Assembly (NCBI GenBank): GCA_022565665.1
Contig: JAIUMI010000006.1
Span: 62,001-126,000, forward strand
DNA: 64,000 bases
Direction: 5' to 3'
DNA from: Glycocaulis sp.
GTDB taxonomy: Bacteria > Pseudomonadota > Alphaproteobacteria > Caulobacterales > Maricaulaceae
In this document: piece after piece, positions 54,322 to 64,000 of the stretch
Position numbering within the stretch: the stretch's first letter is position 1
Layout: each line of letters opens with the position of its first letter
Translations under genes and position numbers: made by a program
Notes under the pieces: model-generated
What the model was told of the DNA's origin: nothing
Database searches by the model: none
What the model saw: only the letters and a program-made list of their open reading frames with translations

Positions 54322-55479
54322 TCAGACCTTGCCGAGCGCTTCGGAAATACGCACCCGCATGGCGTTCCAGGCCGGCAGGATGCCAGTGATGAGGCCAAGG
54401 GCCACCATGAAGGCGATAGCCGTCAGCGCGTTCGTCCAAGTCAGCCCGAAGCTGGGCAGGAAGCCCGCCAGCGCCGCGCTTGCGCCCTGGGCCGCAAGCG
54501 CGGCCAGCCCCAGACCGATAAGCCCGCCGATAAAGCTGAGCAGCAGGGCTTCCCAGAGCACCATGCGGAAGATGCGCGGGGCGGTGAAGCCGAGCGTTTT
54601 CAGCACGGCGATCTCACGCGTGCGCTCATTGACGGCCATCACCATGGTGGTGCCGACAATCATCAGGATCGTCGCGAACGCGGCGCCGATCACCCAGGTC
54701 AGAATGAGACCGATATTACCGAACTGCTCCATGAAGGCGGCGTTGAAGGCCGCTTCCGTGGTGGTGGAGGTCTCCGCCGGCGAGTTGGCGAACAACTCGT
54801 CGATCTCCCGGCTGATCCGGTCATTCTGGCTGGTATCTTCGGTGGTGATGGCGATCCAGTGGAAGCTGTCACGTCCGAACAGCAGGCTCTCATTGAAATA
54901 CTCGTAGTGGAGCATGAGATAATTGGTCGGATAGGTGCCGTCGGCATCATCGAAGATGGCGCAGATATCCAGCTCCCAGGCCTGACTGCCATCCTGCTGC
55001 TGCCAGATATTGGACATGAGCGGGATGCGTTCGCCTACCGTCCAGCCATACTGGGTGGCCAGTGCCTGACCGACTGCCGCGCAGGTGCGCCCCTCTATGA
55101 AGGCCAGGCGCTGGTCTTCCTGGAACACCAGTTCGGGATAGGCCTCGATATAGCTTTCGGGATCGACCGCGAAGCTCTGCACGAAGTTCTGCGGTTCCTG
55201 ATAATACCCGCCAAACCAGCTGGCCGGGGCGACCGTACGCACGCCCTCCACCTGCTGGATACGGCCCCAGTAGGCGTAAGGCAGGGCGACGGTGAAATTG
55301 ATCCGGTTGACCGTCACCAGCCGGTCCTGCGCCGCGCCTTCCGTGCCCATGGAGAAGGCGTTCTGCATGGCGCCGAGCATGCCGTAGATCAGAAAGGCGA
55401 TAAGGATCGAGATCATGAGAAGAACGGCCCGCAAACGCTTGCGGAACAGGTTCTTCCTTACAAGGGTTGCGTCATTCAT
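54322..55479 (-). CDS. ABC transporter permease, MacB/FtsX-like (first)
   Basis: A 385-residue permease with the same layout: helix near residue 20 (LLMISILIAFLIYGML), a periplasmic domain with WGRIQQVEGVRTVAPASWFGGYYQEP in part, and C-terminal helices with ERTREIAVLKTLGFTAPRIF. Having two distinct permeases suggests a heterodimer. It shares one base with the ATPase gene stop. Confidence 0.92.
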   Translation of the reverse strand: MNDATLVRKNLFRKRLRAVLLMISILIAFLIYGMLGAMQNAFSMGTEGAAQDRLVTVNRINFTVALPYAYWGRIQQVEGVRTVAPASWFGGYYQEPQNFVQSFAVDPESYIEAYPELVFQEDQRLAFIEGRTCAAVGQALATQYGWTVGERIPLMSNIWQQQDGSQAWELDICAIFDDADGTYPTNYLMLHYEYFNESLLFGRDSFHWIAITTEDTSQNDRISREIDELFANSPAETSTTTEAAFNAAFMEQFGNIGLILTWVIGAAFATILMIVGTTMVMAVNERTREIAVLKTLGFTAPRIFRMVLWEALLLSFIGGLIGLGLAALAAQGASAALAGFLPSFGLTWTNALTAIAFMVALGLITGILPAWNAMRVRISEALGKV

Positions 55480-56174
55480 CAGGCTTTCCCCTTCTCCTCG
55501 AAGCGGCCCTTGTTCAGGTGCAGCTCGCGCTTGGCGTGGCTGGCCGCCGCCGGGTCGTGGGTGACCATGATGATGGTCTTGCCCATTTCGGCATTGAGCA
55601 GCTGAAGCGTTTCGAGAATTTCGTCGGCCGTGGTGCGGTCCAGATCACCGGTCGGTTCGTCGGCCAGCAGCACTTTGGGATCGGCGACGATGGCGCGGGC
55701 GATGGCCACGCGCTGTTGCTGGCCACCGGAGAGCTGTCCGGGGCGGTGACGGGCGCGCTCGCCCATGCCGACAATCTCCAGCGCGGTCTTCACCCGGTCC
55801 TTGCGGGCCTTGCCTGAAAGGCTGGTCAGAAGCAGCGGAAGTTCGACATTCTGCGCGGCGGTCAGCGTCGGCATCAGATTGTAGAACTGGAAGATGAAGC
55901 CGGCATTGGCCGCACGCCATTTGGCAAGCTTGCCCTGGCTGAGATTGTCGATGCGCTGGCCTTCAAACAGCACCTCGCCCGACGAGGGCCGGTCAATCCC
56001 GCCCAGAAGGTTCAGCAGCGTCGTCTTGCCCGAGCCTGACGGCCCCATGATGGCGATGAAATCGCCTGTATTGATCGTCATGTCGAGCGCGTCGAAAATC
56101 GTCACCGTCTCCTTGCCGCGCGTATAGCGCTTGGAGAGGTCTTTCAGCTCATAGAGCGGGGAGGTTGCGTTCAT
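55479..56174 (-). CDS. ABC transporter ATP-binding protein, MacB/LolD-like
   Basis: A 231-residue ATPase: Walker [13 protein letters not shown] (Lys50), [16 protein letters not shown] signature, Walker [13 protein letters not shown] and switch His in MVTHDPAAA. It resembles the LolD/MacB class (short, no membrane part), which drives lipoprotein or antibiotic export. It sits between the HlyD-like adaptor gene and the two permeases. Confidence 0.95.
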   Translation of the reverse strand: MNATSPLYELKDLSKRYTRGKETVTIFDALDMTINTGDFIAIMGPSGSGKTTLLNLLGGIDRPSSGEVLFEGQRIDNLSQGKLAKWRAANAGFIFQFYNLMPTLTAAQNVELPLLLTSLSGKARKDRVKTALEIVGMGERARHRPGQLSGGQQQRVAIARAIVADPKVLLADEPTGDLDRTTADEILETLQLLNAEMGKTIIMVTHDPAAASHAKRELHLNKGRFEEKGKA

Positions 56175-56218
56175 TATCCTGTCCTCAGCCTTGATATCCG
56201 TCCACCAGCCCGGACGGC

Positions 56219-57280
56219 CTATTCGATGAATGTCACGCGCGCGGCCATGTCGGGCAGGATGCGCGCATCGCGCTCCTCCAGGGCCACACGCACCTTGATC
56301 GTTGCCCGGCTGCGGTCCGCAGTCGGGATGATGGCTTCCACGCGCGAGGCGATGCGCCAGTTGGGATAGGCGTCGAGTATCGTTTCCACCCTTTGCCCGG
56401 GGGTGACGCGCTGGATCTGGCCCTCATTCACATCGACCTCAATCTCCAGCGAGTCCATGTCGACGAGCGTGGCCACGCCGGTACGGGTGAACCCGCCCCC
56501 GGCCGAACCCGGAAACAGGATTTCGCCGACTTGCGCATTTTTCGCGATCACCACGCCTGCAAAGGGCGCGCGCACCGTGTGGCGGGCAATGAGGTCTTCC
56601 TGGCTGGTCAGGCGCACACGCGCGCTGTCCAGCTCGGCCTGCGCGGCGCGCAGCTGGGCCTGAAGGCTGGCCTGCTGCGCCTCGGCGGCGGTCATCGTGG
56701 CTTCTGCGGCGATATCGCGTTCAAACAGGCGCGAAGCCCGTTCGCTGACCCGGCGCGCTTCACGCGTCTGGATATCCAGCGAGCGCACGCGGGCCTGCGC
56801 CGCGGCGATCTGGGACTGGATCAGTTCCAGATCGAGCTGCGCGCGCGCCTCATCAAGCCGGGCCAGCACCTCGCCCGCGGCAACGCGCGTGCCTTCTTCC
56901 ACCAGCACCTCGGCAATCGTGCCGGTGATTTCAGCGGAGACCGTCGCCTGACGGCGCGCCACGACATAGCCGGACGCCACCAGCCCGGTGGCGCGGGGCG
57001 TACGTGCTGCCGGCGGCGTTTCGGGCCCATTGCCAGCAGATCCGCTGGCGCTGTTGCCTGTGCTGTTATTGGCCGGGGCCTGCGCGGTCTGCACCGGCGC
57101 GGGCGCGCTGTCACCCGATCCATTGCCCTGCAACAGATACCAGGCCGCACCGCCCGCCAGTGCGGCGGACACCACGATCGCGCCCAGCAGAACGGGGAGC
57201 GACACCCCGCCCCCGCCGCGCGGCTCATCATCGCGGTCAATGCTCAGCGAGCGCAGCTGATCGCGCCTGTCACCACTCAT
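56219..57280 (-). CDS. HlyD/MacA-like periplasmic adaptor
   Basis: A 353-residue membrane-fusion protein: a cytoplasmic N-terminus, one helix (VLLGAIVVSAALAGGAAWYLL), a Gly/Ala/Pro-rich linker, then a biotinyl-lipoyl half-domain (ATVSAEITGTIAEVLVEEGTRV), a coiled-coil hairpin (about 155-240), a second lipoyl half (HTVRAPFAGVVIAKNAQVGE) and a beta-barrel. It connects the ABC permeases to an outer-membrane channel. It leads the operon; a 16-base palindrome lies 106 bases upstream. Confidence 0.93.
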   Translation of the reverse strand: MSGDRRDQLRSLSIDRDDEPRGGGGVSLPVLLGAIVVSAALAGGAAWYLLQGNGSGDSAPAPVQTAQAPANNSTGNSASGSAGNGPETPPAARTPRATGLVASGYVVARRQATVSAEITGTIAEVLVEEGTRVAAGEVLARLDEARAQLDLELIQSQIAAAQARVRSLDIQTREARRVSERASRLFERDIAAEATMTAAEAQQASLQAQLRAAQAELDSARVRLTSQEDLIARHTVRAPFAGVVIAKNAQVGEILFPGSAGGGFTRTGVATLVDMDSLEIEVDVNEGQIQRVTPGQRVETILDAYPNWRIASRVEAIIPTADRSRATIKVRVALEERDARILPDMAARVTFIE

Positions 57281-57385
57281 CGCCCGCCCTCGATTCCTGT
57301 CATCAATGCCCCCATTCGTGCCGTCCCGCCGCGCTCCCGCCCGGCTGCGTTCCGTCTATCACCGCTATAGATCGCGCCGATGCAT

Positions 57386-57401
57386 GTAAAGGGCGCTTTA
57401 C
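57386..57401. promoter_or_regulatory. Palindrome upstream of the MacAB-like operon
   Basis: GTAAAG-GGCG-CTTTAC, a perfect inverted repeat in the 317-base gap between the adaptor and hutU. Its size suits a TetR- or MarR-type repressor; no regulator gene is adjacent. The remaining gap is otherwise featureless, with an AT-rich run near 57500-57530. Confidence 0.45.
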
Positions 57402-57597
57402 TATAAGTTTTCGTAATGTTGCGCGCCGGTGCTGTTTCGCCAGTCCGCCAACGCGCCTGACCGTCATCACCTCACAGCACGGCCCGCTCCGCAAATCTCT
57501 TTCTCAAATTACTTTTTATTACAAAGTTATGGGTGTCAAGCGAAACCGGGAAGCCGCGCCGGCGAAGCTTTACCCGGGCCGGGCAACGGGGCCACCC

Positions 57598-59283
57598 TCA
57601 ACCCGTTATCCCCGGCAGGTTGAGGCCGTGCTCGCGCGCGCACTCCAGCGCGATTTCATAGCCTGCATCGGCATGGCGCATCACGCCGGTCGCCGGATCG
57701 TTCCACAGGACGCGCTCCAGCCGCCTGTCCGCATCCGCGCTGCCATCACAGCAGATCACCATGCCGGCATGCTGGGAGAAGCCCATGCCGACCCCGCCGC
57801 CATGATGCAGGCTGACCCATGTGGCCCCCGACGCCGTGTTCAACAGTGCATTGAGAAGCGGCCAGTCGGAGACGGCATCAGACCCGTCCTTCATCGCTTC
57901 GGTCTCGCGGTTGGGCGAGGCGACAGACCCACTATCGAGATGGTCCCGGCCAATCACGATAGGCGCTTTCAGCTCGCCATTGCGCACCATTGCGTTGAAG
58001 GCAAGGCCCGCCTTGTGCCGCTCGCCCAGCCCGATCCAGCAGATGCGCGCCGGCAGGCCCTGAAAGGCAATGCGTTCCGCCGCCATGTCCAGCCAGCGAT
58101 GAAGATGGGTGTTGTCCGGGAAGAGTTCCTTCATCTTCGCATCGGTGCGGTAAATATCTTCCGGATCGCCCGACAGCGCACACCAGCGGAACGGGCCGAC
58201 ACCGCGGCAGAAGAGCGGGCGGATATAGGCTGGCACGAAACCGGGGAAGGCGAACGCATTCTCCAGCCCCTCCTCCAGCGCCATCTGCCTGATATTATTG
58301 CCGTAATCGAGCGTCGGCACGCCCGCCTCGTGGAAGACCACCATGGCCGCAACCTGGGTCTTCATCGAGGCGCGGGCCGCGCGCTCCACCGCTTGCGGGT
58401 CGCTTTCCTGCTTCGCGCGCCATTCGGCCACGCTCCAGCCCTGCGGCAGATAGCCATGCAGCGGATCGTGGGCGCTGGTCTGGTCGGTGACGATATCGGG
58501 GCGCGGCCCGCCCGCCTGCATGCGCTTTACCAGCTCCGGGAACACGTCTGCAGCATTGCCGACAAGGCCCACCGATTTGGCTTCACCGGCCTTCGTCCAG
58601 CGGGCGATCATGTCCAGCGCCTCGTCGAGACTGTGCGCCTTTTCATCGAGATAGCGGGTACGCAGGCGAAAATCGATGCGGGTCTCGTCGCACTCGACGG
58701 CAAGGCACGACGCCCCGGCGAAGACAGAGGCCAGCGGCTGGGCGCCGCCCATCCCGCCAAGCCCCGCGGTGAGTATCCAGCGGCCCTTCAGGTCGCCGCC
58801 ATAATGCTGGCGCCCGGCCTCGGCGAAGGTTTCATACGTGCCCTGCACGATGCCCTGGGTCCCGATATAGATCCACGATCCGGCCGTCATCTGGCCGTAC
58901 ATCATCAGGCCCTTGCGGTCCAACTCGTTGAAATGCTTCCAGTTCGCCCAGTGCGGCACGAGGTTGGAATTGGCGATCAGCACGCGCGGCGCGTTGGCGT
59001 GGGTGCGGAACACGCCGACCGGCTTGCCGGACTGCACCAGAAGTGTCTCATCGGCCTCCAGATCTTTCAGCACCGCGACGATCCGGTCGAAATCCTCCCA
59101 GGTGCGCGCGGCCCGGCCGATCCCGCCATAGACCACCAGTTCATGTGGATTTTCAGCGACATCCGGGTGGAGATTATTCATCAGCATCCGCATGGCGGCC
59201 TCGCCCTGCCAGTGCTTTGCGCTGATCTCGGGCCCCGTGGGAGGGTAGATATCGCGCATATTGCGCCGCGTGCCGGTCATCAT
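57598..59283 (-). CDS. hutU: Urocanate hydratase
   Basis: A 561-residue enzyme converting urocanate to imidazolone propionate with bound NAD. Seen: [49 protein letters not shown] in parts, [14 protein letters not shown] (NAD motif), [30 protein letters not shown], and the catalytic Cys (about 415) in [16 protein letters not shown]. Length and motifs are standard. It is the last gene of hutI-hutH-hutG-hutU, one base behind hutG. Confidence 0.97.
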   Translation of the reverse strand: MMTGTRRNMRDIYPPTGPEISAKHWQGEAAMRMLMNNLHPDVAENPHELVVYGGIGRAARTWEDFDRIVAVLKDLEADETLLVQSGKPVGVFRTHANAPRVLIANSNLVPHWANWKHFNELDRKGLMMYGQMTAGSWIYIGTQGIVQGTYETFAEAGRQHYGGDLKGRWILTAGLGGMGGAQPLASVFAGASCLAVECDETRIDFRLRTRYLDEKAHSLDEALDMIARWTKAGEAKSVGLVGNAADVFPELVKRMQAGGPRPDIVTDQTSAHDPLHGYLPQGWSVAEWRAKQESDPQAVERAARASMKTQVAAMVVFHEAGVPTLDYGNNIRQMALEEGLENAFAFPGFVPAYIRPLFCRGVGPFRWCALSGDPEDIYRTDAKMKELFPDNTHLHRWLDMAAERIAFQGLPARICWIGLGERHKAGLAFNAMVRNGELKAPIVIGRDHLDSGSVASPNRETEAMKDGSDAVSDWPLLNALLNTASGATWVSLHHGGGVGMGFSQHAGMVICCDGSADADRRLERVLWNDPATGVMRHADAGYEIALECAREHGLNLPGITG

Positions 59284-59284
59284 G

Positions 59285-60076
59285 TCACCTCAGATCAGGG
59301 GCAAGGGTTTCCAGCGCGCCCAGCACGTCCGACAGGACGCTGCGCAAGGCGCCTGCCTTTGCCGTATCGTATTGAAAGGGTTCGGTTTCGCTTACGAGAT
59401 GGGTGGACTGGGCGAGCTCCATCTGGATGGCGTGCACGCCCGTTTCAGGCCGTCCGTAATGCCGGGTCGTCCAGCCCCCCTTGAAGCGGCCGTTTACAAT
59501 GTGGCTATAGCCGCCCGCCCGTGCACACACTTCTGCGACCGCCGCCCCGATGCGCGGATCGCAGCTTGTCCCGCCTGCCGTGCCGATATTGAAATCCGGC
59601 AGAACACCTTCAAAAAGATAGGGAATTTCAGACCGGATGGAGTGCGCGTCATAGAGAATGGCAACGCCATGGGCGGCCTTCGCGCGCGCGATCTCCGCCG
59701 TCAGCGCCGCATGATAGGCGCCGTGGTAATGCTCCAGATATTTGTCCTGTTCGGTCTTGCCCGGCGGGTCGGACCAGATCGGTTCGCCGTCGAAATCCGT
59801 CAGCGGAATCAGTCCGGTAGTATTCTGGCCCGGATAGAGGCTCTCATCCTCGGGCGGCCGGTTCGGATCGATCACATAGCGGTGGAAATTGGCGATCACC
59901 ATGGACGCACCGGGCAGCAGGCCCTCATAGAGCCGGTCCACATGCCAGTCGGTATCGGCGAGGCGTTTCCCCCGCGCATTCAGGCGCGTTTTCACCGCGT
60001 CCGGCAGCCAGGTACCCGCATGGGGAACCCCAATGATAACAGGGCCTTCTCCCTTTATGACCCGCACCGGATTCAC
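59285..60076 (-). CDS. hutG: N-formylglutamate deformylase
   Basis: A 263-residue metal-dependent amidohydrolase that splits N-formylglutamate into glutamate and formate. Seen: [12 protein letters not shown] (first metal ligand region), [38 protein letters not shown] in pieces, [12 protein letters not shown], and [14 protein letters not shown]. The GTG start overlaps hutH by four bases. With HutF it forms the two-step route from formiminoglutamate to glutamate rather than a direct formiminoglutamase. Confidence 0.95.
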   Translation of the reverse strand: MNPVRVIKGEGPVIIGVPHAGTWLPDAVKTRLNARGKRLADTDWHVDRLYEGLLPGASMVIANFHRYVIDPNRPPEDESLYPGQNTTGLIPLTDFDGEPIWSDPPGKTEQDKYLEHYHGAYHAALTAEIARAKAAHGVAILYDAHSIRSEIPYLFEGVLPDFNIGTAGGTSCDPRIGAAVAEVCARAGGYSHIVNGRFKGGWTTRHYGRPETGVHAIQMELAQSTHLVSETEPFQYDTAKAGALRSVLSDVLGALETLAPDLR

Positions 60077-61590
60077 AGGCCGAACTCCAACCCCGCTGCC
60101 GCAACCAGCGCGCCGGAGCGGACCAGACCCGCAGCGGCCTCGATATCAGGAGCGAGATAGCGATCGCCGTTGAGTCGCGGTGCCGCTTTTTCAAGCGTTT
60201 TCAATGCGCTCTGCAAAGATATTGACGTGACCAGCGGCGCGCGGAAGGCGACGCCCTGGGCCGCGCACATCGCCTCCACGGCAAGGATCACGGAGAGGTT
60301 GGCATTCATCGCTTTCAGCCGCCGCGCGCCGTGGGCCGCCATCGAGACATGGTCTTCCTGATTGGCCGATGTGGGCGTGGAATCGGTCGAGCATGGATTG
60401 GCCAAGTGCTTGTTTTCACTCATGAGAGCGGCGGTCGTCACCTCCGCGATCATATAGCCGGAATTGAGCCCCGGTTCGGGGGTGAGGAAGGGTGGCAGAT
60501 CATGGCTCAGCGTGGGGTCCACCATCAGCGCGACACGGCGCTGGGCGATGGCCCCGATCTCGGCAATGGCAAGCGCAATCGTGTCGGCGGCAAAGGCCAC
60601 CGGCTCGGCGTGGAAATTGCCGCCCGATACGATACCCGCTTGAATTACAAGCGGATTATCGGTGACGGCATTGGCCTCAGTCTCCAGCGTGGAGGCCGCA
60701 AAGCGCAACATGTCGACCGCCGCGCCGGCCACCTGGGGCTGACACCGGATGCAGTAGGGATCCTGCACGCGGGCATCATCCTCGCGATGGCTTTCCCGGA
60801 TCACCGAGCCGTCCATCAAAGCGCGCATGGCGGCGGCAACCTCGATCTGGCCGCGATGGCCACGCAGGGTATGGATTTCGGCCTGCAAAGGCGCGGTCGA
60901 TCCCATGATGGCATCGGTGGAAAGCGCTGAAGTTACAAGACAATTCTGCGCATTGCGCCAGGCATCGAAGAGGCCGGTGAGGGCCAGCGCGGTAGAAAAC
61001 TGCGTGCCATTGATAAGGCCGAGCCCTTCCTTCGGGCCGAGCACGACGGGCTCCAGCCCCGCCGCCGTAAGCGCTTCCTTTCCTTGAAGTTTCTTGCCCT
61101 TAAAGAGCGCTTCGCCCTCACCGATCAGCACCGCGCTCATATGGGCGAGCGGGGCGAGATCGCCGGACGCCCCGACCGAGCCCTGCACCGGGATGACGGG
61201 CGTCACGCCGCGCTCCAGCATGGCCTCGATCAGCGCGATCACCTCCCAGCGCACGCCGGAGGCTCCGCGCCCAAGGCTCAATAATTTCAAGGACATCATC
61301 AGGCGCGTCGTGGCTTCATCCAGCGCCTCGCCCACCCCGCAGCAATGCGACAGGACGAGATTGCGCTGTAATGTGGCGGTGTCGCCGGGTGCGATTTTCA
61401 CGGAGGCGAGTTTGCCGAACCCGGTATTCACACCATAGACGGCTGCCTCCCCGCGCGCCGCCTGCGATACGATTTGTGCTGATTTTTCAACTGCTTTCTG
61501 GCATTTCCTGTCCAGCCTTGCGGGCGCGCCGGAGCGCCATATCGCTTCAAGCGTCTCCAGCCGGGTCTCGCCGGGAATGAGGGTCAGCAT
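60073..61590 (-). CDS. hutH: Histidine ammonia-lyase
   Basis: A 505-residue enzyme converting histidine to urocanate and ammonia. The Ala-Ser-Gly that forms the MIO cofactor lies at 141-143 ([16 protein letters not shown]); YGVNTGFGK at 52-60, [38 protein letters not shown] in the C-terminal half. ATG 61590 gives the family length; the frame stays open upstream into hutI. It overlaps hutI by seven bases and hutG by four. Confidence 0.97.
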   Translation of the reverse strand: MLTLIPGETRLETLEAIWRSGAPARLDRKCQKAVEKSAQIVSQAARGEAAVYGVNTGFGKLASVKIAPGDTATLQRNLVLSHCCGVGEALDEATTRLMMSLKLLSLGRGASGVRWEVIALIEAMLERGVTPVIPVQGSVGASGDLAPLAHMSAVLIGEGEALFKGKKLQGKEALTAAGLEPVVLGPKEGLGLINGTQFSTALALTGLFDAWRNAQNCLVTSALSTDAIMGSTAPLQAEIHTLRGHRGQIEVAAAMRALMDGSVIRESHREDDARVQDPYCIRCQPQVAGAAVDMLRFAASTLETEANAVTDNPLVIQAGIVSGGNFHAEPVAFAADTIALAIAEIGAIAQRRVALMVDPTLSHDLPPFLTPEPGLNSGYMIAEVTTAALMSENKHLANPCSTDSTPTSANQEDHVSMAAHGARRLKAMNANLSVILAVEAMCAAQGVAFRAPLVTSISLQSALKTLEKAAPRLNGDRYLAPDIEAAAGLVRSGALVAAAGLEFGL

Positions 61591-62786
61591 GGCCGGCCTC
61601 CAAAATAGCGCTGATGCAGCGGGTTGAAGCCGACCCGGTAGCAGAGCTCGGCCGGGCTCTCGACATCCCAAACCGCCAGATCAGCGCGATAGCCCGGAGC
61701 GATAACGCCGCAATCAGAAAGGTTTAGCGCCTTCGCGGCGTTGATGGTGACGCCCCTTAAAGCCTCTTCCACGGTGAGCTGGAAGAGCGTGCAGCTCATA
61801 TTCATGGCCAGCAGGAGCGAGGTCAGCGGCGAGGAGCCGGGATTGCAGTCCGTCGCCAGCGCGATGGGCACGCCAAACTCACGTAAGGCCTTGATCGGAG
61901 GCAGTTTTGTCTCGCGCAGGAAATAGAAGGCGCCGGGCAGGAGCACGGCCGTCATACCGGCCTCCGCCATCGCCTTCACGTCATTTTCATCAGCATATTC
62001 AAGATGATCGGCCGACATCGCGCCATGGCGCGCCGCCATCGCCGTGCCGCCCTGCCAGGAGAGCTGCTCGGCATGGATTTTCGCCGGCAGGCCAAGAGTT
62101 AACGCAAGATTAAAAACCTCTTCCATCTCATTGGCAGAAAAGGCGATACTCTCGACAAAGCCATCAACCGCATCGACCAGCCCCTCTTCATGCGCCGCGC
62201 GCAGGGCCGGGATCACCATTTCCTTGATGTAAGCTGCTGAATTGTATTTATATTCCGGCGGAATGGCATGGGCGCCGAGAAAGCTGGTGCGCACGCGCAC
62301 AGGCCGCAGGGTTTGAAGCCTTCCGGCCGCCCGCAGCATTTTCAATTCCGTTTCAATATCAAGGCCGTATCCGGACTTTATCTCGACCACACCCACCCCT
62401 TCAGCCAGCAGCGCATCAAGGCGTGGCAGGGCAGCTTCCACCAGCTCGTCCTCGCTCGCGGCGCGGGTGGCGGCGACGGTGGACAGAATGCCCCCGCCCG
62501 CACGGGCGATATCGGCGTAACTTGCTCCTTTCAAACGCATTTCGAACTCGCGCGCGCGATGGCCCGCATGCACGAGATGGGTATGACAGTCGATCAGCGC
62601 AGGGGTGATGAGACGGCCCGAAACACCCTGTCTGGGGGCCTCAATCCACCTGTCCGGCAGCTCGGAAACATGTCCCACCCAGGCGATTTCGCCCCCTTCG
62701 ATGACTATGGCACCGGGGGATAAGTCAGGCCCCAGCCCGGTCCAGATCCGGGCCTGGGTCAGAATGTGGGTCTCGGCGGCGCTCAC
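61584..62786 (-). CDS. hutI: Imidazolonepropionase
   Basis: A 400-residue amidohydrolase opening imidazolone propionate to formiminoglutamate. Seen: [17 protein letters not shown] (metal His pair), [21 protein letters not shown] split over the substrate region, [35 protein letters not shown] and [20 protein letters not shown]. The start is GTG after GAAGGA. It leads the hut operon; the promoter contains a HutC-like site. Confidence 0.96.
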   Translation of the reverse strand: MSAAETHILTQARIWTGLGPDLSPGAIVIEGGEIAWVGHVSELPDRWIEAPRQGVSGRLITPALIDCHTHLVHAGHRAREFEMRLKGASYADIARAGGGILSTVAATRAASEDELVEAALPRLDALLAEGVGVVEIKSGYGLDIETELKMLRAAGRLQTLRPVRVRTSFLGAHAIPPEYKYNSAAYIKEMVIPALRAAHEEGLVDAVDGFVESIAFSANEMEEVFNLALTLGLPAKIHAEQLSWQGGTAMAARHGAMSADHLEYADENDVKAMAEAGMTAVLLPGAFYFLRETKLPPIKALREFGVPIALATDCNPGSSPLTSLLLAMNMSCTLFQLTVEEALRGVTINAAKALNLSDCGVIAPGYRADLAVWDVESPAELCYRVGFNPLHQRYFGGRPC

Positions 62787-62811
62787 GGGTGTTTTCCTTC
62801 AAAATCCGTCG

Positions 62812-62841
62812 TATTAAGTATAGACATATTTTTGGAGTCAA
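62812..62841. promoter_or_regulatory. hutI-hutF divergent promoter with HutC-like site
   Basis: GTATAGAC-A-TAT (62818-62829) matches, in one orientation, the core GTATAGAC-T-TAT of the palindrome at 6789-6806. On the minus strand TTGACT (62841-62836), 18 bases, TTAATA (62817-62812) forms a plausible hutI promoter, with the site between the two boxes. Confidence 0.55.
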
Positions 62842-62852
62842 CGGATCAGGCC

Positions 62853-64000
62853 ATGACGATCATCCATGCCAGACGCGCCCTCCTGCCCGAAGGCTGGGCG
62901 GAGGCGGTGACGGTCACGCTCGATGGCGGGCGTATCGCTGCGGTCGGCACCGGCGCGCCTGCGCCAGCCCATGCCGTGCGTGTGGGCGTGCTGCTGCCTG
63001 CGCCGGCCAATATCCATTCTCACGCCTTCCAGCGGGCGATGGCGGGCCTGACCGAACGGCGGGGCCCGGACCCCTCTGACAGTTTCTGGACCTGGCGGCG
63101 GCTCATGTACCGCTTCCTGGAAGCGCTCACCCCTGAAGACGTTACGGCGATCGCGGCCTTCGTGCAGATGGAGATGCTGGAGGCGGGCTATGGCGCCAGC
63201 GTGGAGTTTCACTATCTCCACCATGCGCCGGGCGGAGCGCCCTATGACAATATCGCCGAGATGAGCGCGAGCATCGCTGACGCCGCCGCGCAGAGCGGGA
63301 TCGCTCTGACCCTGCTGCCCGTACTCTACCAGCAGGGCGGATGCGACGGCCGTCCGTTGCAGGGCGGGCAGACCCGGTTTGGCAATTCCGATGAACAATT
63401 CGCCCGGCTGGTCGAGGGGGCTGAGGCCGCCCTTGCCCCCCTGCCCGATGATTGCCGCCTCGGCATTGCCGCCCACTCTTTGCGCGCCGTCACACCGCAG
63501 GCGCTGGATTTTGCAGGCGCGCTTCGTCCCGGCGCGCCCTTCCACATGCATCTGGCCGAACAGATCGCCGAGGTGGAGGAGGTGGAGGCCCATCTCGGTG
63601 CCCGGCCCGTGCGCTGGCTGCTGGACCATGCCGAAATCGACGCGCGCTGGTGCCTTGTCCACTGCACGCAGATGGAGCGCGATGAGACACTGGCGCTGGC
63701 GCGCTCCGGCGCGGTAGCGGGCCTCTGTCCGATTACCGAGTCCAGCCTTGGCGACGGCATTTTCGATGGCGTGGCCTATCTGGGCGCGGGGGGGCGCTTC
63801 GCCATCGGATCGGACAGCAATATCCGTATTTCGCTATCAGAAGAGCTTCGCACGCTGGAATATTCCCAGCGTCTGCGCGATGGCTCGCGCGCCGCGCTCG
63901 CCAGGCCGGACAAATCCACCGGGCGGGTGCTTTTTGAGGGCGCGTGCCTTGGCGGGGCGCAGGCCGCAGGGCGGCAGGCGGGCGCAATCGCGCCGGGCCT
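62853..64000 (+). CDS. hutF: Formimidoylglutamate deiminase (partial)
   Basis: The first 382 residues of an amidohydrolase that deiminates formiminoglutamate to formylglutamate; the end is cut by the window. Seen: PAPANIHSHAFQRAMAGLTERRG in parts (metal His pair), FWTWRRLMYRFLEALTPEDV, GYGASVEFHYLHH, AAHSLRAVTPQAL, HMHLAEQIAEVEEV and IGSDSNIRISLSEELRTLEY. Together these define HutF. It is divergent from hutI and shares its promoter region. Confidence 0.95.
   Translation, partial: MTIIHARRALLPEGWAEAVTVTLDGGRIAAVGTGAPAPAHAVRVGVLLPAPANIHSHAFQRAMAGLTERRGPDPSDSFWTWRRLMYRFLEALTPEDVTAIAAFVQMEMLEAGYGASVEFHYLHHAPGGAPYDNIAEMSASIADAAAQSGIALTLLPVLYQQGGCDGRPLQGGQTRFGNSDEQFARLVEGAEAALAPLPDDCRLGIAAHSLRAVTPQALDFAGALRPGAPFHMHLAEQIAEVEEVEAHLGARPVRWLLDHAEIDARWCLVHCTQMERDETLALARSGAVAGLCPITESSLGDGIFDGVAYLGAGGRFAIGSDSNIRISLSEELRTLEYSQRLRDGSRAALARPDKSTGRVLFEGACLGGAQAAGRQAGAIAPG

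Noticed and set aside
57004-59484. An 826-codon plus-strand open frame opposite hutU and the adaptor gene
   Set aside because: It overlaps two well-supported genes entirely, has low-complexity Arg/His-rich content and no recognisable motif.

Overview
The window is about 64 kb of GC-rich chromosomal DNA, almost fully packed with genes, from an alphaproteobacterium. The best fit is the Caulobacterales/Maricaulales (Hyphomonadaceae-like) side of the class. Reasons: a CcrM-type GANTC methyltransferase directly after rnhB with a CtrA-like box and a GANTC site in its promoter, a mutY/DUF721 divergent pair, two-subunit glycyl-tRNA synthetase, PPDK beside glyS, an ETF-quinone oxidoreductase, a methyl-accepting chemotaxis protein, and palindromic intergenic repeats typical of this class. 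The species assignment is inference. No rRNA, tRNA, CRISPR array, insertion sequence, phage or plasmid gene was recognised.

Layout. 1-2.3 kb: partial aconitase/isopropylmalate-dehydratase large subunit, glutaryl-CoA dehydrogenase and a YciI-like protein. 2.2-8.8 kb: ThuA-like lipoprotein; a membrane protein - FAD oxidase - aldehyde dehydrogenase operon; a HutC-type GntR regulator; a divergent nitrilase-superfamily protein whose catalytic Cys and Lys are replaced. 8.8-12.9 kb: HTH/membrane pair, alpha/beta hydrolase, Lrp regulator and class V aminotransferase. 13-16.7 kb: nadA-nadB-nadC (NAD synthesis). 16.8-20.7 kb: a small regulatory neighbourhood (DHFR-like, two SRPBCC paralogues, SnoaL-like, HxlR) and a frameshifted thioredoxin-reductase-like gene with an Rrf2 regulator. 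20.7-28.2 kb: glyQ - two GSTs - glyS - ppdK. 28.3-36.7 kb: SleB-like hydrolase, methyltransferase, prenyl synthase, MraY/WecA-like transferase, ispE, TPR protein, ETF-QO. 36.8-42.6 kb: uracil-DNA glycosylase, radical SAM, rnhB, ccrM, mutY, DUF721. 42.7-49.9 kb: YceI/cytochrome b561/YceI, acyl-CoA dehydrogenase, an unexplained structured intergenic region, lepB, SDR. 50-57.3 kb: chemotaxis receptor, leuB, MacAB-like transporter. 57.6-64 kb: histidine utilisation genes hutI-hutH-hutG-hutU with divergent hutF cut by the window edge.

The main unusual signals are: (i) glyS carries two extra blocks, a roughly 430-bp lower-GC in-frame insertion and a translated cassette of four consecutive hairpins; (ii) a perfect HutC/PhnF-like operator in front of the oxidase operon, with a related site inside the hutI-hutF divergent promoter 56 kb away; (iii) paired inverted repeats of identical geometry at the HxlR and nadA promoters; (iv) a long unannotated stem-loop between convergent genes near 47 kb; (v) a single-base frameshift in the oxidoreductase at 19.4 kb; (vi) two dispersed families of palindromic repeats. 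No single gene cluster looks like a wholly new defence or mobile system.
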